DNA from: Saussurea involucrata | Taxonomy: Eukaryota > Streptophyta > Magnoliopsida > Asterales > Asteraceae | Direction: 5' to 3' | DNA length: 64,000 nucleotides | Assembly (NCBI GenBank): GCA_033807775.1 | Contig: CM066314.1 | Coordinates: 32,847,001 to 32,911,000 of the forward strand | Part shown: one piece after another, positions 44,609 to 55,493 of the stretch | Numbering within the stretch: position 1 is the stretch's first letter | Layout of the letters: every line of letters begins with the position of its first letter | The notes under the pieces: model-generated | What the model saw: the letters and a program-made list of their open reading frames with translations, nothing else | What the model was told of the DNA's origin: nothing | Databases searched by the model: none | Translations under genes and position numbers: made by a program

Positions 44609-47600
44609 CGATTCTGAGACTCACAATACCACTAAGAGTCTTGGTGATTTGGTTCACATCGACTTATGGGGTCCTTATCGTGTGGCAAGTAGAGAAGGGA
44701 ACAAGTATTTTCTAACTATAGTTGATGATTTTACTCGATCTGTGTGGATTTTTTTGTTAAAGCATAAAAATGAAGTTTATGACAATATTGTAGATTTTCA
44801 CAGCTTGCTAATCACTCAATTTGGAAAACGTGTAAAGGTGTTCAGAAGCGATAACGGGTCTGAATTTAAAAATAGTATGTTAGGTGAGTTCTTTAGGAAA
44901 AATGGAACTTTGCATCAAACGTCTTGCGTATACACACCCCAACAGAATGGGGTTGTAGAACACAAGAATCATCATTTACTCAATGTTGCTAGGGCACTCA
45001 TGTTTCAAGGAGAAGTCCCATTAAATATGTGGAGTGAGTGTATACTCACTGCCACATATCTCATAAATAGAACTCCCTCTTCAGTTCTGAATGGGAAATC
45101 TCCCTACGAGCTTGTTTATTTGCACCTGTTTTAACTCATTTAAGGAATTTTGGATGCTTATGTTTTGCTATTAAACATAATAACACTGACAAATTCTCTT
45201 CTAGAAGTGAAAACTGCGTTTTGCTTGGCTATTCTAATTCCAAGAAAGGATATAGATTATATAGTCTTGATTCAAAACAAATTGTTATTTCTAGAGATGT
45301 AAAGTTTTACGAAACCATCTTTCCATTCAAAATGCGTGAAACCAAACAAGATTCTGGTTCTAGTGATTTGAATACTTTAAATTTTTTCGATTCCAATTTT
45401 GTTCAAACTAATGATTTCAATCTTGATCCACCCGATGATGATAATAGGGAGAGTGCTCAAGAAAATTTAAATGTTAATACTTCTGAAAACAATAATAAAA
45501 GGAACCATGATTATTTGAGTGGTCAGGATAGAGCTATCGGGTCTATTGATCCTGGTCCTACTGTAGATAGGGCTACTGGATCTAGTGATCCTGGCAGTAC
45601 TAGTATGGTTGCAAATGATCATGGGGAGGGTGAGTTTAGTCCCTTACGTATTCAACATCATGATGTAAACTTGAGCTCCCCTTATGAGGGAAATACTTCT
45701 GAGCCAAATACAAATACTTTAGTTAGAAAATCTAGTCGTCCTTCGAACTTGCCACGACGATTCAGTGACTATGTTGTTGAGGGTAAAGTAAAATATGGTC
45801 TTGAAAAAGTAGTCAACTGTGCAAGTCTTAGTCAGGAAAACTTTTGTTTTGTTTCAACCTTAAATAAGGTTGTAGAACCTGAATTTTTTTACGAGGCTAG
45901 TAAAGACGAAAATTGGATCATTGCAATGAACGAAGAGATGGAGGCTCTGTATAGAAACAATACATGGGTTCTAACAGATTTGCCTCCTGGTCGTAAGCCT
46001 ATTGGCTGTAAATGGGTTTACAAAATAAAGTACAAATCAAGTGGAGAAATAGAGAGATATAAGGCCAGGTTAGTTGCAAAGGGCTATTCACAAAGGGAAG
46101 GTCTAGACTATGAAGAGACCTTCTCTCCAGTAGTTACAATGGTAACAGTTCGTTGTGTTATTGCCTTGGCTGTGCAAAATAAGTGGCCATTGTGCCAACT
46201 TGATATAAATAATGCTTTTTTATATGGTGATCTTAATGAAGAAGTGTATATGTCATTACCTCCTGGATATTTTACACCAAATGATGGAAGAGTTTGTAAA
46301 TTAGTAAAATCTCTCTATGGTTTAAAACAGGCTCCACGACAGTGGTATGAAAAATTGTCTTCATGTCTTGTTGAGAATGGTTTTGTGCAATGTTCTAGTG
46401 ATTACTCACTCTTTACTAAAAGTGTTAATTATGTATTTTTAATTCTTTTAGTTTATGTTGATGACATTGTTCTTACTGGAAATGACTTGTCTGAAATTAA
46501 GAAAGTCAAGGAACATTTGCAATCTAGTTTTAAAATAAAAGATTTGGGTGAGTTAAAATTCTTTTTGGGAATTGAAATTTTGAGGACTGAAAAAAGAATT
46601 TGCATGTCTCAAAGAAAATATTGCTTAGAATTATTAAGTGATTTTGGTTATCTAGGGGTTAAACCTATATGAACACCAATGGACATGAACTTAGTTGTCA
46701 CGGACTCTTTGGGTCTAGACTCCAAAGATCCTCCCTTAAAGGATTTTACTGCTTTTCAAAGACTAGTAGGAATGTTAATATATCTTTTGGCTACTAGACC
46801 AAATATTGCATTTGTTGTACACTGTTTAAGTCAGTTTATGCACTCACCTAGGTTGTCTCATTTGAAGTTAGCTCTTAGGGTATTACGATATTTGAAATTA
46901 TCACCTGGTAAAGGAGTTAACTTCTCTGCATCTACAGATTTTAAATTAAATGTCTATGTTGATGCTAACTGTTAGGACAAATATGTCTTCAAGATTTAAT
47001 CTTGATTAATAAAGTCAAAGTCATTGTAATAGAAAGTCAATCTTAGCTTAATGCCTTGTTAGTCTTAGGGTATAAATTGCTTTGTCTAGTTGAATCTTGT
47101 AACAATTGAGAGAACCATTCCTTAAGCTTTTGGTCATAACTCATATCTTGTAAACACAGAGAGCCGACATAATAAGATATACTTTCTCTCTAGAATTTCT
47201 CTCTAATCTTGATAGATCTTGGATTAACAATTGGTATCAGAGCTTATGAATCAAGATCTACTTTCTCTCTCTACACTCTCTCTCTAGAATTTCTCTCTAA
47301 TCTTGATAGATCTTGGTTTAACAATTGGTATCAGAGCTGGAACAAGATTAAGGGGAGGAATTCTACTGAAAAAACATACGAATTTGGTGATTTCACAAGC
47401 AAATTTGATTGAATTTTCAGTTGGGTATTGTCTGTTTTTTAGGAAACAGCATGATTTCGTGGAAGAGCAAGAAACAAACTACTGTTTCACGCTCTTCTGC
47501 AGAATCGGAGTACAGGGTAATGGCCTCTGCACTCTACGAAATTATTTGGGTTTTAGAAATTTTGGCAGATTTGAAAATTAAAAATTTGCTTCCAGTAAAT

Positions 47601-47845
47601 TTATATTGTGATAACAAGTCTGCTATTCAAATTGCGAATAACCCAGTTTTCCATGAAAGAACAAAGCATATTGAAATTAATGTACACCAAGTGAGAAACA
47701 AAGTAGCTTCTGGAATGTTGAAAACTGTTAAAGTAGCTTCAACAGAAAATCCAGCAGATATATTCACTAAGTCACTTGGTATAAGTCAACATAACTATCT
47801 TTGTGGAAAATTAAAATTATTGGATTTGTTCAGGTGTCAAGATTG
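44609..47845 (+). pseudogene. copia-1 integrase-RT-RNase H (3' half)
   Basis: Integrase resumes with LGDLVHIDLWGPYRV, IVDDFTRSVW, FRSDNGSEF and PQQNGVVEHKN (44640-44960). A frameshift lies near 45115. RT runs from 45221 to 46975 with YKARLVAKGYSQ, QLDINNAFLYGD, SLYGLKQAPRQW and YVDDIVLTGN (about 46455). A stop lies at 46670-46672. RNase H begins at VYVDANC (46955-46975), is interrupted by the LTR fragment 46970-47413, and resumes as VGYCLF, then, after a one-base shift in a T run, SMISWKSKKQ, SRSSAESEY, YCDNKSAIQIA, HERTKHIEI and ADIFTKSLG to about 47830. Together with 10849-12540 it forms a complete copia polyprotein order. Confidence 0.92.
46970..47413 (+). mobile_element. Truncated copia insertion: LTR plus two tandem PBS copies
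   Basis: LTR 46970-47229 (TGTTAGGACAAATATG...GGATTAACA) is followed by PBS TGGTATCAGAGC at 47232-47243. The last ~90 bp of the LTR with its PBS is then repeated, giving a second PBS at 47326-47337, exactly 94 bp downstream. A short purine-rich leader follows, and the host RNase H resumes at about 47414. No second LTR is present. Confidence 0.8.
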
Positions 47846-48778
47846 TGTTGGTATTTTTAACATATTATAATCGTACACAGGATTATATTTTGAATCATGA
47901 AAAACGAAACAGAAAGAGAAGAAGCAGAAAATTAAAGGAAACGAATTCCTAGAAACGAGAACCGCTGAGGCTCGTGTTGGACACGATTCCCTTAAACAGA
48001 TTTTCCGTCTGTTCCCAGGGTACAACAACGAAAGCAGTTTTAGATAACTGCCAGAGATGACAATCTTGCCCGGAAAATTCGCCGGAAATAAATTCGTATG
48101 CTACTGTTCGAGTTTCGTATGGAGAGAATACCGAGAGAGAGTTGAGTTCTGAAAACGTGTTCAGTTCGTTTTTTTTTGGATGAAAACGAGACCATGTATT
48201 TATATTGGTATTTGAAACCGACAACCATAAATCCGTAATTAAAGAATTGATTACAGAAACCGACACTCTTAATTACGAATTAAAACTGTAACCGACATTC
48301 ATAAGTTCGGAATTAAGAAATTGATTATGAAACCGAAAATCTTAATTACGAAATACAAACTGTAACCGAAATACAGTTTTAGTTTCAAAAAAAATACAAA
48401 CTGGTCAAACGAATTTTTAGCAAAACCGAGCTGCGTGAGCACAAGAATTTGGAGTTGCATTCGTGTCCGCAGGTCGCGCTCGCACACAAGTTCGACGATT
48501 TTAGCTTACGAAATCGTCCATCGACACCCTCCCTGTATGTGGGTAGGAGTTAGAGTAAAACCAATCAATGAGCTTGTCAACTCCTCACACTTCTTTGATT
48601 ATAAACCAAAGAAAGTTTACTCTCTCTTCCTATGTGGGACACCTTCCCACACCCAACTTTGTTTTTGCTAATTTCATCCAATTACTCATCTTTGAGCATC
48701 GATATCTCATTCACACATACTCCGTTTTGTACGTATTATATATCGTTTCGAAGCTCTCATATAGGAGAACATAAACCC
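47846..48778 (-). mobile_element. Probable solo LTR, minus strand
   Basis: Noncoding, with LTR-like organisation on the minus strand: A/T-rich upstream region, TATA box TATAAATA near 48205, then a CT-rich transcribed-type stretch. Ends TGTTGG (47846) and ACCCA (about 48778) are estimates, and no target duplication is visible. It may instead be the remnant of a 3' flank of copia-1 with another element. Confidence 0.4.
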
Positions 48779-48884
48779 ACTAAGAGTTAATTATATATAA
48801 CACATGTACATACATTTAAATGCGTCCAAAGTTTAGTAAAAACCATATTTTTTACTAAAAATTTCCAACTATCCCCCACGTGAA

Positions 48885-50375
48885 TGGAGATCGATCTATG
48901 CATGAAAGGTCCAATAATTTCAATATGTGTCACGTAAACCCATGAAAGGTCCAATATAGTTCATTAATAGCCATGAAAGGTCCAATATAGTTCATTAATA
49001 GCCACTAAGTCCAATACGACCCATCTAGGCTCAATAGCTCATTAAGAGACACTATAAACCATCAAAGCCGAATATATTTCATTAAGCGACACTTATGCCC
49101 GTGAGGGCCCAATATTGATCACTAACAACTTCTTAGTTTAATACAAACCATCAAGGTCCAATACAGTTCATTAAGAACCATCTATAATAGCCCAATACAG
49201 GTCATTAAGAGTCACCAAAACTCATGAATGCAGTGAGGTCCAATAACAGTCACTGAGTCAGATGGGAGCCATCAATGCGGATCAAGTTTGTTAAGAGCCA
49301 CTAAAGCCCATCAAGTTCGTTAAGAGCCACTTACACCTATGAACTCCAATATAGTTAATTAAGAACCACTAAAACACATGAAGACTCAATAAGGTACATT
49401 AACATTCCCCGAGTCCATACGACCCACCAAAACCCGTTACAAGTCATTAATAGCCACTAAAGTCCACCGCATACATATATCAAAAAAAAATTGTTTTTGC
49501 GATTCAGTTTAGTGAAAACCTTTCAGAAAGTACCTACATATTACATTTTCATCCATGAATGTACGTATACTATATATGCATATATGTTTGTAATGAATAG
49601 ATTTAGTTATCTGCCTATATGAAAATTATATACATATCTAGATACATTACACATACATCTATAAAAGTAAGTATACATACAAATTTCCGTTGGATATTCA
49701 CCGAATGTATTAAAAAAATAAAAGTTTAACTAATGTTAAAATCCACTGAAAATGCAGTTAAATTTTTAATAATTGTAAAATAAGTCGAAAATTCAGATTA
49801 TTTAAAAAAATTGGGGAAGTTTCAGACGGATTTCCTACGGATATTTCGTCAAAAATTAACACATAAAACGAAAATGTTTAAGGATATAGGTTACCATATT
49901 TTTTCAGATTGGTTGAGTTTATCAGACGCTCACCCATCCCATACTTCTCGAATTTTTCACCATGCATCTTCATTGCTCCTTAACGAATAACGGACAGTAA
50001 ACTACTCGATTTCTTGTTGGTAAACTCAAAATCCCTAACTACATTCATTGTACGATCTAACTGGAGATGTTCATAACATTAACCAAGTAACTCGATTGGG
50101 TATTTTGTATTCCGTAGGTTTTGATGATTTTTTTTCAATTCAGCTCATAGAAACACATTAACAAATCTTGAAATCATGGTTTATGATTTGGTAATTGTGG
50201 TTTAATGAAACATAGATTCATTCACATATTGTTTAACTTCTAATGACATAGAGATTGATGAAACAGAGATTGAGTTAGGTGGCGTTTATTTTTAAGAGAT
50301 GTTGAAGTCTGAAGTCTTATTACAGTTAAGATTTTTAAGAGGTGGTGCTAATGTCCAAAATCTGAATCAAAATGT
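48885..50375. repeat. R1 repeat family, copy B (no hAT insertion)
   Basis: The left part is a run of diverged ~40-bp units (CCCATGAAGG, TTCATTAAGAGCCACTAA). The right part from 49527 matches 7719-8575. The point CCTTTCAG|AAAGTACC at 49519-49534 is uninterrupted and defines the empty target site. No ORF is supported. The stretch 48779-48884 upstream is unique A/T-rich sequence. Confidence 0.85.
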
Positions 50376-50804
50376 AGAATGTTGAGGTGATGAAGGACAA
50401 ACAGCTACAACTATTATTTAACTTTAGTGTTCATTTGTTGCAGGGATATGATATAAAGCAGCAGCGAACTAATCTATACTACATTATAAAGCATATTGGA
50501 TGAAAGTCTTAAAGTCTTAAATACAACTTAAAATGCACAAGGTACTACTTCTTTATACACAAAGTCTTAAAGTCTAAAAAAACAACTTTCTACAGCGTGA
50601 TGTACAAGTAACTAAAACGTAATTAGTCGGTCCATTCGTTTTCCGCGCCTCTTCCTTTTCCCGATCTGAACTCAAATTTCAAGTTCATAGGTGCTCTTTT
50701 CACGCCCTAATCATCCACCGTCTACCAAATTCCCCTTTTTTCTTCAACCATCAACCTCCTCCCGTCGACCAAATCATCCTTCCTTTTTCGTCGCCGGAAC
50801 CAGA

Positions 50805-51071
50805 ATGTCTCTTTCTCTTCCTCCAACTCCAATGACGGTCTTTGAACAACTTGGAGGAAAAATGGTGGTTGAGCTTGTGGGGACATTCAACGAGCTGGCG
50901 GAGAGGATTAATAACAATAATCCACAGTTGTTCTCCACCAGCTCTTCTCGATTGCTCTTCAAGACACTCAAACTTTGCCTCCTAATTTTGCAGACTCTAC
51001 CTCTCGCTCCCGATGGTCGTTCCCTTCTCTCCCGTGCACTTTCCATCGCTCTCCTCCTTGCCGGTCTCCAG
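50805..51071 (+). pseudogene. CRSH: Captured exon 1 of a CRSH (Ca2+-activated RelA/SpoT homologue) gene
   Basis: ATG 50805 opens a frame with GGKMVVELVGTFNELAERI and SSSRLLFKTLKLCLLILQ, then LPLAPDGRSLLSRALSIALL. From memory this corresponds closely to the N-terminal region of plant CRSH, a plastid (p)ppGpp synthetase with C-terminal EF-hands. The exon ends at CAG|GTAAAG (51071/51072), a good donor. The (p)ppGpp synthetase domains and EF-hands do not follow anywhere in the Helitron, so only the first ~89 residues were captured. An in-frame upstream ATG at 50691 would extend it through Pro/Ser-rich text that may be 5' leader. The exon itself has no stop. Confidence 0.8.
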
Positions 51072-51591
51072 GTAAAGGCAATTCAAACATGGTTTTTTCT
51101 TTCTTCACGCAATTTTTTATGATTAAGGTTTCACGTTTTTTATAAAACAAAGCAAGAACCAGTAGATAATCGTGTTTTTCCGGTATAACATCAGCAACAG
51201 CACCCACCGACCACTAATGCCTGACTGAAATTCGGTGTGTGGGGTGGGTTCAAATCTGGTGAAGAACCTGTACTCCCTTCGCTGATGTCTTCCGATCGGT
51301 TTGTTTTGCAGGTTTTATTCCATTTCCCGACTGGTTTGTGTGGTGGGTTCAAATCTGGTGAAGGAACTGTTTCCCAATAATGAAGAGTTAATCGTCTTTC
51401 AATGTCCCCAAGGTGATTTCAGACTTTCGTCCCCCTGATCTCTCGATTTATTCATGTACGCCCTTCATCTCTCATAAGCTCTTCAAAACCCTAGGTTTTT
51501 TTCAAGCCCCCTTTTGTTTCTGTTTCAGTTACTTGTATGCTATTTTTCTGACTTTTGGTTTGTTCATAATTTAGAGATGAACATTGTTTAG

Positions 51592-51695
51592 GCAACAACC
51601 AGTGGAACTCGGGAACATGATGATGCATTTTTAGAAGTGAGCATCAAGTATGCCAAAGATCGCCTATTTATCTTCGTTTTGTCCCTTTGCAAAAG
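51592..51695 (+). pseudogene. Exon-like segment of unidentified captured gene
   Basis: It is bounded by acceptor TTTAG (ending 51591) and donor AAAAG|GTAAAT (51695/51696). One frame is open across it with text TREHDDAFLEVSIKYAKD. I do not recognise the source protein. It may be a third captured gene fragment. The sequence between it and CRSH (51072-51591) includes a short direct repeat, GGTGGGTTCAAATCTGGTGA, at about 51246 and 51343. Confidence 0.45.
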
Positions 51696-52106
51696 GTAAA
51701 TATGTGCCCTCATACCTCATATTTCATACACATGATTCAGCAAAATGTTTGCATTCACCCGGTTGCTATTCTTTTGTTATAAAATATTATTGAACTCCCT
51801 CGTGTTGCAACCATATTCCATGGCATCATTAGTGCCATGAATGTGATTTTGAGTAGTATGAGGTTTTGTGTAGAATGATAATCAAGCCAATTGATCTTAT
51901 ATTCAGTTTTTATTAATTTTGGTTGTGCGTTTTATTCTTTCAAGACTAATTTCCAGTTTTCAAATTCGATCTCCATTTTTATTTTTCTCAAGCATCATTC
52001 CCAGTTTTCAGATTCAATCTCCATCTTGAGATTTTGTATTTGGGATAATATTCTTACATAATTGCATTGTATATTGAATATATGTTTTTTGAACATAATT
52101 GAAGGC

Positions 52107-52697
52107 AATAGAAGATATGGAGTGGAAAAAGTGGTGGATTCTGATTGCCCAGATTTAAAAAGTGGAAATATAGGGTCGGTGATTACAAATTGGGAAGAAT
52201 ACAGCTTAATTCAGAACACTGGTCAACTGAAGAAAATTCAACAAGTTGATGGCATTCCTCTCTCTTACTAAATTACCATCTTTGTCTTCTTGGTGAGTCT
52301 CCTTTCTCTCTTCAGACTTCATTTAAATGCATAACATTTTCCTCTCTGGTTAGCTTTTATTTATTCTTTAATTTTCATCTTTACAAAGATCTCTTTAACT
52401 ATATATTTCATTATTTGGATGTTGCATTTCGTAGAAAAGGGCAAAAGGGGCTTGAAGCCATTACCACCTAGAAGATCTGAACACATCACCTTCAAAATAG
52501 TCTCAAATAAGGGATCATTGCTTTGTTGGAAATTAGTTTGTATAACCACATTGAATGTTGTAAAAAACACGTGGATCTTTCCTATCTATTATTATGCAGG
52601 CATGCCAGGTTTTACAACGTATTCTGGATTTTATGAGGCTTGTGCTCCTAAGACTAATCATTCTCTACCTGTGAATATTAAGTCAATTGAGATATAA
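52107..52697 (+). pseudogene. Captured exons of an NADP-dependent alkenal reductase gene
   Basis: Exon A, about 52107-52292, encodes YGVEKVVDSDCPDLKSGNIG, then WEEYSLIQ, KKIQ and VDGIPLSY, followed by a frame-destroying change before donor TTCTTG|GTGAGT (52292/52293). Exon B starts after TATGCAG at 52597 with GMPGFTTYSGFYEACAPK and then drifts to a stop at 52697. The two blocks correspond in order and spacing to the medium-chain dehydrogenase family member known as 2-alkenal/double-bond reductase (motifs IPLSYYTG, GMPGMTAYAGFYE). The cofactor-binding Rossmann part is not present. Keeping the intron shows DNA-level capture, not retroposition. Confidence 0.8.
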
Positions 52698-54163
52698 CGG
52701 TTGTTCGATGCATGGAATCTATTAAGGTCTAGCAGTATGGTTACTGGCCATATGTTTAGTTCAAGAGTTGAAGTTATAGAAAGCTTAATGGTCTCTTTGA
52801 TTCTATTTTGTTCCTTTGATTCGATAAAATGTTATTTGCTTTGCATGTGAATGATTTTATATATGCTTTAACATTCTAAGCTTGAGGGGCTAAGGGGCCG
52901 TTTACTAAATGTTTCCCTGGTAAGCTTTGGTAGAGCCAGTAACTTCGTACTGAAAATTGGAGAAAAAAAGACTTCCTGAGGCATCTTCCACTTACCATTA
53001 AAATTAACAATATCACTTGCTTACCGGGTAAGATTTTAGTCCACCAAAATGCTGTCGTATGCAACAATTTTTCCGGTAAGCGTTAACTGGGTAAGAGTCT
53101 TCGCCGTCCTTTACCGGGTAGGAGTCTTGGCCAGTGCCTTGGCTCTTACTGGGTAAGATTCTTGGTCATTGCCATATTCATCCGCAAGGTAATTTGACTT
53201 GGTACGCTCTTGCCCGGGTAAACACTTGGTATGCTCTATAATTCGTAACGATATGTTTTTTTATTCAATGTTTGATATGATTATTGTTCTTTTTTCTGTC
53301 TTGCTTCTTTGACAGGCATCATTATTCGGGCTACAGAGTGTCTACCGGTAAGGTAACCCCGTCTTCATTCTTATGTCTAAACTAATGTGAGTCATTGTAG
53401 ATACTAATAAAATTTGAGAACAAATATCAATTTTGCAGTTTGTTCAATAAAAGGTTGGTTTACATACAGTAACAACTTAACATACACAAAAAGTTCCATT
53501 GTATTCTACTATAAGTGACCAAACAATATGCTTGTGTCTGTGTTCTCATATCAGAGACCATAACTAACACCACGAAACACCCAAAAACATCCAAAATTGA
53601 TCTTTAAATTACCTACAAGTGTACTCGAATTTACATTCAATGAACAACAGGATGCTTCACTACCAAATATGAAGTGTAATGCTTTTGGCTCTGCTTGATT
53701 ATTGGGCACTGAACAAGCAGAAAATGCTATCATCACCTACCGATGAACTGCCTGGCTCAAGTGCTCCGCATCACTCTTAATAATTTTGAATTTTTGATTT
53801 AGCTTGAAAATAACATACCACTTGAGTCATTTACAAGACTGAATAAGTTAAACTTCACTTTTTTTACATTGATCACAAAATATTAAATCTTAATTGTCAG
53901 TGCTTATATATGGCACTATGTTTGGCTGTGTGCATCTCTTGATGAACATCAGCATAACAAATATAAACAGGTTTTTTTCTCATTTTTGGTTAGAAAATGA
54001 TAAAATCTATTTTACGGCATGAATATATCCTCCTCAGCTAAGTTCAACGACAATGAAGTTAAGTCTCACATTAGTGTATATCTTATCCACTAAGATGTTG
54101 ATTTTAAGTGAGATGTACCAAAATGTTTAACCATGTTTTCTGTATCTTAATAAAGTTTAAGAT
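52698..54163. other. Helitron 3' portion without recognised genes
   Basis: Mostly A/T-rich. At 52890-53230 there are recurrent TTACCGGGTAAGA/GGTAAGAGTCTTGG motifs, and the stretch starts GGGGCCGTTTACTAAATG after TAA, reminiscent of a small DNA-transposon terminus. No partner terminus was established. Minor frames at 53551-53736 have no family match. Confidence 0.45.
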
Positions 54164-54192
54164 CCCGCCGCATTGCGCGGGCATTCAACTAG
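54164..54192 (+). terminator. Helitron 3' terminal hairpin and CTAG
   Basis: CCCGC (54164-54168) pairs with GCGGG (54177-54181). CATTCAA separates the stem from CTAG (54189-54192). This is the standard rolling-circle terminator architecture of plant Helitrons. The next base is T, as required. Confidence 0.88.
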
Positions 54193-54246
54193 TTATAATA
54201 AATAAATACCAAGTGAAGTAATTAATAACATTTTATTATTTATCTA

Positions 54247-54600
54247 TTAATTAATTCCCATGTCCCAACAGCAACTACGTATTGCATGTGGAAGGATTTT
54301 ATTTCCTTCAATTAATTCACTCCCCCTCAATCTAAGTTGGATCGTGAAGGTGCCCAACTTGCCGAGTAACAACTGAAAACAGTCGGTCCCTAGTGGCTTG
54401 GTAAAGATCGATGTGCACCACCTGTTTTTTTTTGGACTTGATGTGTAACGGTTTGATGTATCCAAGAGCTGATCGAAGAAGTAACAACCCATTTCTATGT
54501 GTTTGGTGAGTTCATATGAAAAACCGGGTTGTTTGCTATTTGTCGTACGTGCAGTGTCACTGTCAGTTAATTTTATTATTTATGCAAATCTGGTTCGAAT
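54247..54600 (-). pseudogene. Remnant of copia RNase H C-terminus and PPT
   Basis: Minus-strand text SIFTKPLGTDCFQLLLGKLG is the conserved end of copia RNase H (A-D-I-F-T-K-P-L). It is followed by a shifted frame and by GATTGAGGGGGAGTGAATTA near 54320-54335, which is PPT plus an LTR-like start. RNase H text upstream on that strand is too degraded to follow. It is an independent copia fragment just outside the Helitron. Confidence 0.7.
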
Positions 54601-54672
54601 TGTTAGATTAATTATTGTATCACAATTCGTTGTGTTTTAGAGGCAATATGACATATCAGTTACTTGGTATTT

Positions 54673-54836
54673 GCGACACCGTCAACTAGTAGAGCCCAAT
54701 AGCAAGCTATTGTGACGGGCCTTTCCCCAATAAAAATAAGATTAATATCGAGTAGGCCGATGGCCTACATATCAGATATTAAACTGATAAGAACAGATAC
54801 TACACTTGATCTTAGCCAAAAGGCCGAGAAAGGTAT
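54673..54836 (-). ncRNA. U2 spliceosomal snRNA gene, lacking the 3' stem-loop
   Basis: Read on the minus strand it starts ATACCTTTCTCGGCCTTTTG and contains the branch-site-recognition element GTAGTA within AAGTGTAGTATCTG. Stem-loop IIa/b follows (CTTATCAGTTTAATATCTG and TAGGCCATCGGCCTA, with paired changes preserving the stem), then an Sm-like site ATTTTTA, then stem-loop III text (TAGCTTGCTA). Similarity to plant U2 stops at GTGTCGC; the ~30-nt stem-loop IV that binds U2A'/U2B'' is missing. Upstream promoter elements are intact. The gene is therefore either a 3'-truncated U2 pseudogene or a variant. U2 normally base-pairs with the intron branch site in the spliceosome. Confidence 0.9.
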
Positions 54837-54860
54837 GATTTTTTACTTCTTGGGCCTTGG

Positions 54861-54914
54861 TTTTTATAACAGAGTCTAGTATTGGTTATTTTTGTTACTC
54901 AGGCGATGTGGGAT
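54861..54914 (-). promoter_or_regulatory. Plant snRNA promoter: USE and TATA
   Basis: On the minus strand ATCCCACATCG (54904-54914) is a perfect plant Upstream Sequence Element (RTCCCACATCG). TTATAAAAAC (54861-54870) lies at about -30 from the U2 start. The 33-bp gap between them is the spacing known for Pol II-transcribed plant snRNA genes; Pol III types are about 10 bp closer. Confidence 0.92.
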
Positions 54915-55222
54915 GTACGTCTCTAAAGGAACCTTTATTCTCGAACATTTGCCTTGAGCAGATTATTATTGGAACTGCTCCTTCACCATCATCATCAAAA
55001 TAATCAGCATCTTAATTTCACTCAGGTTACTCTGATTCAGTCATATCTTCCAGCCACTTCTTAGTTCAATTTATCCATCCAAGACCCACTAATTAATTAT
55101 ACATGTATTGGTCGTCATTAATCAAATTCATGGAGCCCTCTTTTCTCTACTTTCTAGCTACGTTTACATGTCTATCTTTTATATTGAATTAAGTACTTAA
55201 CCATATGTGAGGACCAAGTTGG

Positions 55223-55441
55223 TATATAAAGTGTTGCCCACTAATTAATCACTTGTTTTGTTGTGGCTACTCTCTAAGTTAATTAACTAATTACTAAAAG
55301 ATGGTAAAACTGAAAAACTGTACGGGTTTTCCCATAAGGGACCCTTGCATAAATTCTCGATTTATTATTTTTATACTATATCATTATATCACCTTTTATG
55401 GTTACACTGGAATTATCACTATACTTTGTAATCCTTGATAT
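55223..55441 (+). promoter_or_regulatory. Orphan TATA box and short ORF
   Basis: TATATAA (55223-55229) precedes ATG 55301 by about 72 bp, a normal plant spacing. A 46-codon frame starting MVKLKNCTGFPIRDP ends at 55441. Codons after the first ~15 look random, so this may be the 5' end of a gene cut off by a later rearrangement, or chance. The stretches 54915-55222 and 55442-55493 hold nothing recognisable. Confidence 0.3.
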
Positions 55442-55493
55442 ATAAACCAACTACTATCTTTTATCTAATAAATTATGTATCGTCATATATGGG

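Larger units (their letters stand above)
9182..47845 (+). mobile_element. copia-1: old Ty1-copia element split by a 32-kb nest
   Basis: The domain order is gag, protease, integrase, RT and RNase H, so this is Ty1-copia. Its own sequence is 9182-12540 and 44609-47845, apart from a 444-bp LTR fragment at 46970-47413. Removing the nested DNA leaves about 6.2 kb, roughly the size of a copia element without its 3' LTR. The RNase H C-terminal text ends near 47840, and no 3' LTR matching the 5' LTR is found, so the 3' end is truncated. This is the outermost and hence oldest layer of the nest. Confidence 0.85.
50473..54192 (+). mobile_element. Non-autonomous Helitron with captured gene fragments
   Basis: The 5' end is TCTATACTACATTATAAAGC, the typical plant Helitron start, preceded by A (50472). 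The 3' end is CTAG at 54189-54192, followed by T. It is preceded 8 bp upstream by a GC-rich hairpin CCCGC...GCGGG (54164-54181). There are no terminal inverted repeats and no target duplication, as expected for insertion between A and T. No Rep/helicase is present. Inside are exon 1 of a CRSH-like gene, an unidentified exon with splice signals, and exons of an alkenal reductase gene with introns retained, all in the same orientation. Transcription from the CRSH fragment's own 5' region could fuse them. Confidence 0.85.

Noticed and set aside
52890..53250. Possible small TIR transposon starting GGGGCCGTTTACTAAATG
   Set aside because: No matching opposite terminus or target duplication was found.
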